The translations under genes were made by a program, and so were the position numbers. The notes beneath the pieces are model-generated. The model was not told the DNA's origin. It worked only from the letters and a program-made list of their open reading frames with translations, and made no database searches. Source: DATLXH01 sp035576005 (GTDB taxonomy: Bacteria; Acidobacteriota; Thermoanaerobaculia; Gp7-AA8). Taken from it: 46,310 nucleotides of DNA. Below are positions 6,307 to 14,407 of the stretch, piece by piece (the first letter of the stretch is position 1; every line of letters begins with the position of its first letter). The stretch covers positions 1-46,310 of the forward strand of contig DATLXH010000087.1 of assembly GCA_035576005.1 (NCBI GenBank), in the 5' to 3' direction.

Positions 6307-8856
6307 TTAATACGCGAGTAACGCGCGTGCGGCCGCAACAATCTCACTTTCACTGGGGAGGAACGCGTCCTCGAGTGGCGGCGAGTATGGGACAGGGGTG
6401 TCGAGAGATCCGATGATGCGTATCGGAGCGTCGAGGTAGTCGAACGCTTCTTCCTGAATGATTGCGGCAATGCTCTCGCCAATACCGCCGGTTCGAGTGT
6501 CCTCATGAAGGATGAGGACTCGGTTGCAGTGACGTGCCAGGTCCAGCACTGCTTCACGATCGAGGGGTGACAGGCTCCGCAGATCGAGCACCGAAACGCT
6601 GGCGCCTTCCTTCTGGAGCGTATCCGCGACGCGCATCGCCAGATGTACGAAGGCACCATACGTGATGACGGCAAGGTCCGCCCCGTCTCTCCGCAACGCC
6701 GCCTTGCCGATCGTAATCGGTTCGGGTGCGTCGTCGCCGAGACTCTGCTTGATCTTCGGGTCGCGATAGAGCGCAATGTGCTCGTAGTAGAGCACCGGAT
6801 CGGGGTCGAGTACTGCGGCCGCCATCAAAGCGCGCGCGTCGTGCGGCGTCGAGGGAACCACGATCTTCAATCCCGGTGTCCGATAGAACCAGGCCTCGGT
6901 GTTCTGACTGTGATACGGCCCCGCGTGACGAAGCCCTCCCCACGGCATCCGCACCACCATCGGCACCGAGCCACCCCAGCGATAGCGGACCTTGGCAGCA
7001 TTGTTGACGAGCTGATTGAACCCTGTGGCGACGAAGTCATTGAACTGCATTTCGCCGATCGGTCTCTGCCCAGCCAGCGCAGCACCTACGCACATTCCCA
7101 GCACGCCGGCTTCGGACAGAGTCGAGTTCAGAATCCGATCGCCGAACTCCTTGAGCAGCGGTCGCAACAGGAGGAACGCGTTCCCGTACCTGCCACCCAC
7201 GTCCTCGCCATAAACAAAAACCCGAGGATCGCTTCGTAGAGCATCACCAACCCCTAGCATGACTGCTTCGAGGAATGTCTTTCCTTTTGCGTCGAAGGGA
7301 GGAGCCTCCTCGACAATTAGTTTTCTAATCGAGGTCCGAGGCTCTGTCGGATCGAGAATCTCCACTCGCGTGCGTGGTCTCTCGTTGGCGAGAACTCCCT
7401 CACCAACAGTTAGAGCGGCAGGCCACGGCGCGTCGATCACGCTCCTTGCTTCTCGTTCGACCAGACGCTCTGTCTCGAGTTTCCACGCCTCAACCTGATC
7501 AGCGGCCACGACGCCTTCTTCCACCAGCCGTCTGGCGTACGTAATGATCGGGTCGTGCTGCGACCAGAGCTCGTAACGTTCGCGGTCCGCGTATCCCGAT
7601 TGGGTCAGCTGTGGATAGCTCCACGAGGGCTGAGAATCTTTGCCCGTGTAGAGCATGTCGTCGTGATGAGCGTGGCCGCACATTCTCATGGAGACGAGCT
7701 CTATGAGCGCCGGACCCCGGCCGGACCGCGCCCGCTCGGCCGCCCATGTGAACGCCGCAGCGATCGCGTCCGGGTCCGTGCCGTCGATGGTGATGCCCGG
7801 AACACCATACCCGGCGGCCTTGTCCGCGAATGCACGGACCGCAGATTGCTCCGCGACAGGCGTCGATAGGGCCGTCTGATTATTCTCGATGCAAAAGATC
7901 GCCGGAAACTTTCGTGCGGCGCAGGCATTGATGGCCTCATGCCACTCGCCGAGCGACGATCCGCCTTCCCCGATGAATGACACAGCGACCCGCATATCCT
8001 CGGCATCAAATGCTCCTGCACCAGGGCCGGCCTCACGCCAGAAAGCCATGGCCATTCCCGCCATCGTCATCGTCGAGATCGTGAGAGGAGCTGAAGCGGG
8101 GAAGATGCCCCATGAAAGATCGCCGACGTGAAGGTCGCGGCCATTCATGGGCGGACCGGCCTTGGCCATCTGCGCGCTCAACACCATACGGACAGTCTCA
8201 GGGTCGTTGTGCATGGCGATGGCGACACCCAGATCGCGAATGAGCGGCGCAACGACGTCGCCTCTCCAAACCGCTCGCCCGTTGTCATCCGCGCGATATC
8301 TGGGGCCGCGTCGCAGCCGGATGGCCGCCGCATATATAGCCTCCTGTCCGAGCGAACGAAATCCCTTTCCCTGGAAAGCGCCACTTCCGTAACGGACCTC
8401 GCCTCCAGTGAAAAACATTTTGAGGCGATTGTCGGTGGCGCGGGTGAGGATCATCCCGCGCAGCATCTCCTGCCGTTCCTCAGAGGTGAGGGAGGCAGCA
8501 ATGGCCTCGCGCCGGAGAAAGCCGTCGCAGGCTTCGAGGATTTCCGCGCGAGCGAGCTGAGCGCGCGCTGTTTGTTTCGCGCCCGGGACGCTGTCCTGAA
8601 TGTTTCCGCTCATGGCGTCGGCGAACACTTCGTCGAGCAGATGGGACAGCGTCTCTGCGAAGGGACCGCGCAACGCGTCGATGGAGGCGTCGTTGAGGCT
8701 GGCATCTTCGGAGAGCGACGCCACGATCCAGTTCATCGCCTCGCTTGCGGCACGCATGGCGAAGGGATGGCGATCCATGACGAAGGAGCTGAAGCGATCG
8801 GCGAGAACCGAGACTTTCACGGTCCGAGTACCGCCGGATTCAACAGTGGTAGACAT
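6307..8856 (-). CDS. 2-Oxoacid dehydrogenase E1, alpha and beta subunits fused
   Basis: The 849-residue protein joins both E1 subunits of a branched-chain 2-oxoacid or pyruvate dehydrogenase type complex, the thiamine-diphosphate enzyme that decarboxylates the 2-oxoacid and loads the E2 lipoyl group. The alpha part (about 100-440) has the ThDP/Mg motif GEGGSSLGEWHEAINACAAR...ENN near residue 295 and the RMCGHAHHDD loop. The beta part (about 530-849) has FVYGEDVGGRYGN, STLSEAGVLGMCVGAALAG, RMPWGG..HAGPYHSQNTEAWF and the C-terminal ILHEDTRTGGIGESIAAII. An upstream open frame to 9003 reads through a type A repeat; I chose the ATG at 8856, with TAGCAT 8 bases before it. No E2 or E3 gene is adjacent, so its partners are encoded elsewhere. 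Confidence 0.9.
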   Translation of the reverse strand: MSTTVESGGTRTVKVSVLADRFSSFVMDRHPFAMRAASEAMNWIVASLSEDASLNDASIDALRGPFAETLSHLLDEVFADAMSGNIQDSVPGAKQTARAQLARAEILEACDGFLRREAIAASLTSEERQEMLRGMILTRATDNRLKMFFTGGEVRYGSGAFQGKGFRSLGQEAIYAAAIRLRRGPRYRADDNGRAVWRGDVVAPLIRDLGVAIAMHNDPETVRMVLSAQMAKAGPPMNGRDLHVGDLSWGIFPASAPLTISTMTMAGMAMAFWREAGPGAGAFDAEDMRVAVSFIGEGGSSLGEWHEAINACAARKFPAIFCIENNQTALSTPVAEQSAVRAFADKAAGYGVPGITIDGTDPDAIAAAFTWAAERARSGRGPALIELVSMRMCGHAHHDDMLYTGKDSQPSWSYPQLTQSGYADRERYELWSQHDPIITYARRLVEEGVVAADQVEAWKLETERLVEREARSVIDAPWPAALTVGEGVLANERPRTRVEILDPTEPRTSIRKLIVEEAPPFDAKGKTFLEAVMLGVGDALRSDPRVFVYGEDVGGRYGNAFLLLRPLLKEFGDRILNSTLSEAGVLGMCVGAALAGQRPIGEMQFNDFVATGFNQLVNNAAKVRYRWGGSVPMVVRMPWGGLRHAGPYHSQNTEAWFYRTPGLKIVVPSTPHDARALMAAAVLDPDPVLYYEHIALYRDPKIKQSLGDDAPEPITIGKAALRRDGADLAVITYGAFVHLAMRVADTLQKEGASVSVLDLRSLSPLDREAVLDLARHCNRVLILHEDTRTGGIGESIAAIIQEEAFDYLDAPIRIIGSLDTPVPYSPPLEDAFLPSESEIVAAARALLAY

Positions 8857-8864
8857 TGACCGCC

Positions 8865-8870
8865 ATGCTA
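8865..8870 (-). promoter_or_regulatory. Putative -10 element of the E1 gene
   Basis: TAGCAT on the minus strand lies 8 bases before the chosen ATG at 8856. It supports that start over the longer frame and would give a leaderless transcript. Confidence 0.35.
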
Positions 8871-8931
8871 ACCCGCTCGATTGCTCCTGAGAAGACGCTC
8901 GCGGTAAGCGGAGCGCTGCTTTCCCTCTCCC

Positions 8932-8971
8932 CGCGGGAGAGGGTGGCGCGCTTTCGAGCGCCGTGAGGGTC
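8932..8971. repeat. Type A palindromic repeat
   Basis: CCCTCTCC-CCGCGGGAGAGGG hairpin, then GTGGCGCGCTTTCGAGCGCC and GTGAGGGTC, the full type A layout. It lies directly next to the duplicated segment 8980-9194. Confidence 0.8.
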
Positions 8972-8979
8972 CCTCTCGA

Positions 8980-9194
8980 GGTCGCCAGGATGGAACTTTT
9001 CAAAACATGCCCTGTATCCGAACGTTCGCAAGACCCTCATCCGGCGCTCGACGCGCCACCTTCTCCCGCGGGGAGAAGGGGAGCGAGACCTCGCCTGCGG
9101 CGAGCTTTACATCACCTGATCGGGCAGCGTTCTATCGCGTTCGATCCATGCGCGGATCGAGCTCACGTTCTGGAACCCGCGCGGCAGCTTCAGC
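8980..9194. repeat. Duplicated segment: type A repeat plus parC tail, copy 2
   Basis: This 215-base stretch matches 11957-12170 in the same orientation with only scattered base differences. It contains GCCCTGTATCCGAACG, a long type A hairpin (CCTTCTCCCGCGGGGAGAAGG) with ACCCTCATCCGGCGCTCG, then the parC 3' end. Homology ends sharply after CGGCAGCTTCAGC at 9194. It sits 19 bases after the TPR gene stop. Confidence 0.9.
9107..9194 (-). pseudogene. Relic of the 3' end of parC
   Basis: Read on the minus strand these 88 bases encode LKLPRGFQNVSSIRAW, then IERDRTLPDQVM and a stop. They match the last 28 residues of the ParC protein at 12083-14392 with one conservative change (Ile for Val) and several silent changes. 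The remainder of parC is absent, and upstream sequence (9195 onward) is unrelated. It is a copied gene tail, not a gene. Confidence 0.9.
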
Positions 9195-9213
9195 ATACCA
9201 AAGGTGTTGGTCA

Positions 9214-10197
9214 TCATCGACCAGACGGTTTCTGCTTCTCTCTCGCCATCGATTTGCGGAGTTGTGCGTAGTTCGCACGACAGGTTGCGACATTGGGATG
9301 AGTCGGTCCAAGAGCGCCCTCGAAGATCTTCAGCGCGCGCTCATAGAGCGAGGCAGCCTCGGTGTAACGCTTCTGCGACTTATAGAAGACAGCCAGGTTG
9401 TTCAGCGTCATTGCCACATCGGGATGTCTGGCGCCGAGCAGTCGCTCCTTGATGGCGAGTGCGCGCAAATAGAGCGGCTCCGCAAGCTCGAATCGCCCTT
9501 TCGCCTGATACAACGCAGCGAGATTGTTGCAATTGATGGCCACCTCGTAATGTACCGGCCCATACGCGCGCTCGAATGTGGCGAGTACGCTGGTGTAGAG
9601 ATGCTCGGCCTCGTCGAACTTCCGTTGACCTTCGAGCAATGCGGCGAGGGCGGCAAGGTCGCCAGCCGTCGTCACATGGTCCGGCCCGAGCACTCGCGTA
9701 CGGATTGCGACGGCGCGGCGAGCATACGGTTCCCCTGCGGCGAATCGTCGGCGCGCATGCTCGAGCCCACCGAGGTTGTGGTAAAGGTCTGCGAGTTGGA
9801 GCTCGTAGCCTGGGCGCCGTCCCAGAATCGCCAGAGCACGTTGATAGGAAGCTTCCGCCGAATCGAGCTCGCCCGCGTATTTGCCCGCCATGCCGAACTG
9901 GTTCAATGTCATCGCCAGCTCGATGGACCGCGGACCGTAGGAGCGCTCAACGGCCGCGACAGCCTCGTGCAGGACTCGGAACGCTTCCGGGTAGCGGCCC
10001 GCGGTGCGCAGCTCACTTCCCCGCGCGATCATGGCCTTCGCCTGTGCCTGCGCGTGAGCCTGAGCCGGGCGTGCATCCCGCGTGACTTCATGGGGTCTCG
10101 CGGAAGCATTGCTCATCGCGCCGCCCGAGGCAGTGAGCCAGAGAGCCATGGCGGGGAGCAGTGCCAGGTGAACCGGCGATGAAGGTCCGTTGACCAT
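9214..10197 (-). CDS. Exported TPR protein, kinesin-light-chain type repeats
   Basis: The 327-residue protein starts with a hydrophobic stretch (HLALLPAMALWLTASGGAMS) that looks like a signal peptide, so it probably acts in the periplasm. From about residue 55 on it is made of about 42-residue tetratricopeptide repeats of the TPR_10/TPR_12 type, with recurring LNNLAxxYxxxGRxxxAExLYxRALxIxExxLGxxHPxVA patterns in the last four repeats. Such scaffolds bind other proteins; no enzyme domain is present, so the role is unknown. The frame extends upstream to a TTG at 10260, but the ATG at 10197 gives the better signal peptide. The gene end is followed by the relic parC tail. Confidence 0.75.
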   Translation of the reverse strand: MVNGPSSPVHLALLPAMALWLTASGGAMSNASARPHEVTRDARPAQAHAQAQAKAMIARGSELRTAGRYPEAFRVLHEAVAAVERSYGPRSIELAMTLNQFGMAGKYAGELDSAEASYQRALAILGRRPGYELQLADLYHNLGGLEHARRRFAAGEPYARRAVAIRTRVLGPDHVTTAGDLAALAALLEGQRKFDEAEHLYTSVLATFERAYGPVHYEVAINCNNLAALYQAKGRFELAEPLYLRALAIKERLLGARHPDVAMTLNNLAVFYKSQKRYTEAASLYERALKIFEGALGPTHPNVATCRANYAQLRKSMAREKQKPSGR

Positions 10198-10260
10198 GTC
10201 CACTTTCGATCGCCGTCTGTCTTTGTGGGGATTGTCGACCCGCTGAACAGAAACCCTCAA

Positions 10261-10302
10261 CCCCGAGCCCTCTCCCGTGGGGAGAGAGACTCGGGGTGAG
10301 GG
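10261..10302. repeat. Type A palindromic repeat
   Basis: CCCCGAGCCCTCTCCCGTGG and its inverted partner GGAGAGAGACTCGGGG form a hairpin followed by GTGAGGGC. It sits between the TPR gene and the coiled-coil protein gene, just after the stop of the latter. Confidence 0.7.
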
Positions 10303-10316
10303 CTGATAGCTACGCG

Positions 10317-11840
10317 TCAGCGACCCTCGTCGACAACGAGCGTCTCGTTGTGGTTTAAATAAGTTCCCTGAAGATCCCCGACTTTGTTGGCGAGGGTGCG
10401 GGACTGGAGGGACTGTTGCTGGCGAGCCTGCAGGCTGCTGCCGGTGGTGCGGCTGTCGATCGAGCGAGTCAGCGAGCTCAGATGACCCTGCAGCTTTGCA
10501 CCGAGCTGATCGCGGCTCTCGAGTTGCGCTCCGAGGTTATCGCGTGAGGCCATCTTCGATCCGAGCCCCGTATCGGCAGTTTTCGACTGCAGTGCATCGG
10601 CATTGCGGGATCCGAGCTCCGCTTCGCTCCCCAGTCTGGCGTTCAGCTGGCTACGGCTGTCGAGACGGGAAGCGATGATGCCGAGCTGCGACTGCGCGCT
10701 TGCGGCCATCTTCGCCTGAAGCTCGGCGCTGCGGGACTGCAGGTCGCGGATGGAGGCGCTCAGGGCGCTGGTGAACCGGCTGTCGAGCGAAGCGCTGCGG
10801 CTCTCGAGATTCTGTTTCGCCGATCCGAGGGAGGCTTCCATGGCCTGAAGTCGTGAGGCCATCTGGTCCTGAGCCTGCAGACGCGACTGCATGTTGTCGA
10901 CAGCGCGGGACTCGAGACGGGCGCCCAGGGAGGCGAGGTCACGGGCAGCGCTTTCCAGGGTTGCGGCATCAGCCTCCGAGCCGAGCTGGTTGCGTGAGAA
11001 CGATTCGATGGCCGTCTGAACCGCGGCAAGCGACTTCTGTTCGAGCGAGATTGCCTCCAAGGCTTCGCTGTGGTTTTTCAGGCTGGCAGTGCAGCAGGCA
11101 TCCGAACGCAGGCCCAGAGAGGAAACGTTCTGAAGCGAGGCCACGGCATTGAGCTGATCGGCACTGGCCAGCTCTGCCTTCGATGCCAGAGACGACACGC
11201 TTGCAAGGTCGCGCTCGATGTTCTGCATGCTTGCGCCCTGCGATCGTGCCTCGAGCTTGTCGCTGATGCTGGCGAAGCGGGAATTGAGAGTGGCCATCTC
11301 ATCACTGGCAAGCTCGGCACGGCTGGCGATTCTTGCGGAGAGAGAATCGATGTCCTGCCTGACGCTGGCGAGCTCGCGGGCGTTGAGTGAGGCGGAGTCG
11401 CGTGCCAGAAGCTGGCTGGCGATTCCGAGGGCGTCGCTCATCCTCGACTGATAGCGTGACTGCAGATCCGCGTTGTGGCTCTGTAGTTCGCGCTGGGCGC
11501 TCTGCAGGCTGTCTCGTGCTGCTACCTTTCGAGCCTCGAGGTTATCGGCCTGGTTTCGAAGGGCCATGTTCAGCTCGTTGCTGATGCTCTCGAGCTTGGC
11601 TGCGTCATTGAAGTAATCGCCGTAGAGGACTGCTTCTTCTTTGCGTGTAGCCTCATCGACCAGGACGACATCTTTCGCCGTGACCTGAGGGGCGCGATGC
11701 TTCTGCACCGCTCCGATCGCACCGGTCGCGTCCTCATTCAGAAATGCGGGTGGCCAGGAAGCCAGAACCGCGACCACTGCTACTGCTGCCGCACCAAACC
11801 CGATCAGGAAATTCCGTTTTTTGTTCTGCTGGGATTCCAT
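10317..11840 (-). CDS. Membrane-anchored Ser-Arg-rich coiled-coil protein, unknown
   Basis: I do not recognise this 507-residue protein. A basic N-terminus (KKR) is followed by one hydrophobic segment at about residues 11-30 (FLIGFGAAAVAVVAVLASW), which fits a membrane anchor with the remainder outside the cytoplasm. From residue 80 to 485 it is almost entirely predicted helix of low complexity, rich in Ala, Ser, Leu, Gln and Arg, with at least 18 Ser-Arg dipeptides mostly in the form L-x-S-R or x-x-S-R (LESR, LQSR, LDSR), the spacing suggesting a long coiled coil. Two adjacent Cys lie at 249-250, in the middle. The C-terminus (DLQGTYLNHNETLVVDEGR) is different in style. The start has a strong GGAGGT five bases upstream. 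The gene lies between the TPR protein and parC. Confidence 0.8.
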   Translation of the reverse strand: MESQQNKKRNFLIGFGAAAVAVVAVLASWPPAFLNEDATGAIGAVQKHRAPQVTAKDVVLVDEATRKEEAVLYGDYFNDAAKLESISNELNMALRNQADNLEARKVAARDSLQSAQRELQSHNADLQSRYQSRMSDALGIASQLLARDSASLNARELASVRQDIDSLSARIASRAELASDEMATLNSRFASISDKLEARSQGASMQNIERDLASVSSLASKAELASADQLNAVASLQNVSSLGLRSDACCTASLKNHSEALEAISLEQKSLAAVQTAIESFSRNQLGSEADAATLESAARDLASLGARLESRAVDNMQSRLQAQDQMASRLQAMEASLGSAKQNLESRSASLDSRFTSALSASIRDLQSRSAELQAKMAASAQSQLGIIASRLDSRSQLNARLGSEAELGSRNADALQSKTADTGLGSKMASRDNLGAQLESRDQLGAKLQGHLSSLTRSIDSRTTGSSLQARQQQSLQSRTLANKVGDLQGTYLNHNETLVVDEGR

Positions 11841-11956
11841 GTCTACCTCCGTCTGTTAAGAGCGCGGCGAGTGCCGGGCTCAGTCAGAACTACAACTCCG
11901 TTCTCAAAAAGTTGGCTGTCCAGCAAAAAACAGCGCGCAGTGTGGGCTTCTCTTGA

Positions 11957-12170
11957 CGTCGCGAAGATGAAACTCTTGAATTATGCCCTGTATCCGAACG
12001 TGCGCAAGACCCTCATCCGGCGCTCGACGCGCCACCTTCTACCGCGGGGAGAAGGGGAGCGAGACCTCGCCGGCGGCGAGCTTTACATCACCTGATCGGG
12101 CAGCGTTCTGTCCCGCTCCACCCATGCGCGGATTGAGCTCACGTTCTGGAATCCGCGCGGCAGCTTCAGC
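11957..12170. repeat. Duplicated segment: type A repeat plus parC tail, copy 1 (source)
   Basis: This is the parC-side copy of the segment also found at 8980-9194. It runs from noncoding DNA (GCCCTGTATCCGAACG), through a type A hairpin, into the last 88 bases of the intact parC gene. Because parC is intact here, this is the source copy. Confidence 0.9.
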
Positions 12171-14392
12171 CCTCTTTGCGCTCGCTTCCCGAGATACGTA
12201 TCGAGATCGTGCTTCTTCATCGTCAGATGACGTTTGCCGGAGTAAACCACAAGGCCGCCTCCCTCAGGAATGGAGGTGACACTCAGGACGGCCTCAGACG
12301 GGAGGAGACCTTTCGCTTTGTGTACATTGATGATTCGTACTCCTTTCCCTCGCGACATCTGCGGGAGCTCCGAAACGGGAAACATGAGAAGTTTTCCTTC
12401 GGTAGTCACGGCTGAGACCAGATCGGATTCGATGTTCCAGACACGCGACGGAGGAAGTGAGAGTGCCCCGCCGCTGACGTTAAGCACGGCCTTACCGTTC
12501 TTGATTTTCGTAATGAGATCTTCGAAGCGAGCGACGAAACCGTAGCCGTCGGTGGTCGCGAGAAGGAACAAATCGTCAGGAGCGCCCATCGTCACGGAGA
12601 CGACACTCGCTCCCGGGGTGAGGGCAAGGCTGCTGCTCAGCGGCTCACCATGACCCTTTGCCGAAGGAAGGCCATGAGTGGGCAACGAATACGTCTTGCC
12701 AGTGGAGTCGAGAAAAACCGCGAGCTGGTTGCTCCGTCCCCGCGCCGCGTCGAGAAACTCGTCTCCGCTTTTGTACTGGAGCGCGCGCGGATCGAGCTCG
12801 TGACCCTTCGCGGCGCGCACCCATCCCTTTGCCGAGATGACCACTGTGACCTGTTCGGTGGGGACGAGCGCGTTGGCGTCAAGCGCCTTCGCCGCGTCGC
12901 GACTGACAATAGGAGAGCGCCGCGGGTCGCCGAACATCTTCGCGTCCTCTTCCAGCTCCTGTCGCACCTGCTTTTTCAGTCGTCCCTTCGAGCTGAGCAC
13001 TTTCTCGAGTTGATCGCGCTCTTCGCGAAGCTCTTTCTGCTCCCCGCGGATCTGCATCTCTTCGAGGCGGTTGAGGTGACGCAATCTCAGCTCGAGAATC
13101 GCTTCGGCCTGAAGCTCGCTGAGCGCGAAGCGCCGCATGAGCGACGGCTTCGGCTCATCCTCTGTGCGAATGATGCGAATCACCTCGTCGAGATTGAGAA
13201 AGGCGGCGAGGTAACCATCGAGAATGTGCAGCCGGCTGTTAACCTGGTCATAGCGAAACTGCAGCCGGCGACGTACGGTCTCGATCCTGAACTCGAGCCA
13301 CTCGAGCAGCATCTCCCTTGCACTGAAGAGCCGCGGCCGGCCGTCGAGTGCGATGACGTTCATGTTCACCCGGTACGTTCGCTCGAGATCGGTCGTGGCG
13401 AAGAGGTGATTCATGACCTCGTCGAGATCGATCCGATTCGATCGAGGGACGATGACCAGACGAGTGGGATTTTCGTGATCGGATTCATCGCGAAGATCTT
13501 CGACCATCGGAAGCTTCTTCGCCTGCATCTGCGCGGCAATCTGCTGGAGGACCTTGCTTCCCGAAACCTGGTGCGGGAGCGCGGTGACGACCACGTCGCC
13601 CTCCTCACGCTCCCACTTGGCTCGCATCCGGATCGTCCCGTTTCCAGTCCGATACATCTCGCGGATGTCGGCTGCTGGCGTGATGATCTCGGCCTCGGTG
13701 GGAAAGTCGGGCCCCTGCATTAGATCAAAGAGTCGGTCGTCGCTGACTCGTGCGTCGTCCAGCAGCTCAACGCACGCCGCGACTACCTCGTGCACGTTGT
13801 GCGGCGGGATGTCGGTGGCCATACCGACCGCGATCCCTGATGTCCCATTGAGAAGGACGTGGGGAAGACGCGAGGGAAGCAGGCGTGGCTCCGAGAGGGT
13901 GGCGTCGAAGTTCGGTCCCCACTCTACAGTTCCATTACCAAGCTCTGAGAGAAGCGTCTGGGAGAAGCGCGTCAACCGTGCTTCGGTGTAGCGCATCGCG
14001 GCGAATGATTTCGGGTCATCGGGTGACCCCCAGTTCCCTTGTCCTTCCACCAGCGGATATCGGAAGCTGAAGGGCTGCGCCATGAGCACCATCGCTTCGT
14101 AGCAAGCGGAGTCGCCATGAGGATGGTACTTGCCGAGGACGTCTCCTACGGTGCGTGCGGATTTCTTGAACTTCGCGGCGGCGCTAAGGCCGAGCTCCGA
14201 CATGGCGAAAATGATGCGACGCTGCACCGGCTTGAGTCCGTCCCCGATGTAGGGGAGGGCGCGATCGAGAATGACGTACATCGAGTAATCGAGGTACGCC
14301 TTTTCAGCGAACGTTGCGACCGCCATTCGCTCGACGTCGATGATGGGCGGTGGGGGGGGAATCGACATCTGTCCTGTCCGAGATTTCTTCAT
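12083..14392 (-). CDS. parC: DNA topoisomerase IV subunit A
   Basis: The 769-residue protein is the DNA-cutting and rejoining subunit of topoisomerase IV (or a second gyrase), which unlinks replicated chromosomes. The N-terminal domain has ARTVGDVLGKYHPHGDSACY (residues 80-98) and the catalytic Tyr135 in AAMRYTEARL. Then come LLNGTSGIAVGMATDIPPHN, a long coiled-coil arm around residues 420-480 and a C-terminal beta-pinwheel region. The breakage-region match to proteobacterial ParC is strong, and the GyrA box is not seen, so ParC rather than GyrA is my call. The start is 15 bases after the stop of the methyltransferase gene, so both are probably on one transcript. The gene's last 28 codons are copied at 9107. 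Confidence 0.93.
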   Translation of the reverse strand: MKKSRTGQMSIPPPPPIIDVERMAVATFAEKAYLDYSMYVILDRALPYIGDGLKPVQRRIIFAMSELGLSAAAKFKKSARTVGDVLGKYHPHGDSACYEAMVLMAQPFSFRYPLVEGQGNWGSPDDPKSFAAMRYTEARLTRFSQTLLSELGNGTVEWGPNFDATLSEPRLLPSRLPHVLLNGTSGIAVGMATDIPPHNVHEVVAACVELLDDARVSDDRLFDLMQGPDFPTEAEIITPAADIREMYRTGNGTIRMRAKWEREEGDVVVTALPHQVSGSKVLQQIAAQMQAKKLPMVEDLRDESDHENPTRLVIVPRSNRIDLDEVMNHLFATTDLERTYRVNMNVIALDGRPRLFSAREMLLEWLEFRIETVRRRLQFRYDQVNSRLHILDGYLAAFLNLDEVIRIIRTEDEPKPSLMRRFALSELQAEAILELRLRHLNRLEEMQIRGEQKELREERDQLEKVLSSKGRLKKQVRQELEEDAKMFGDPRRSPIVSRDAAKALDANALVPTEQVTVVISAKGWVRAAKGHELDPRALQYKSGDEFLDAARGRSNQLAVFLDSTGKTYSLPTHGLPSAKGHGEPLSSSLALTPGASVVSVTMGAPDDLFLLATTDGYGFVARFEDLITKIKNGKAVLNVSGGALSLPPSRVWNIESDLVSAVTTEGKLLMFPVSELPQMSRGKGVRIINVHKAKGLLPSEAVLSVTSIPEGGGLVVYSGKRHLTMKKHDLDTYLGKRAQRGLKLPRGFQNVSSIRAWVERDRTLPDQVM

Positions 14393-14407
14393 AGGTTGTT
14401 TGTCTGG

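Noticed and set aside
8857..9003. 49-residue N-terminal extension of the E1 protein
   Set aside because: It reads through a type A repeat, and the ATG at 8856 has a -10 element just upstream.
13000..14400. Long open frames antisense to parC (for example 12650-13723 plus strand)
   Set aside because: They are shadows of the highly biased codon use of parC; no family features.
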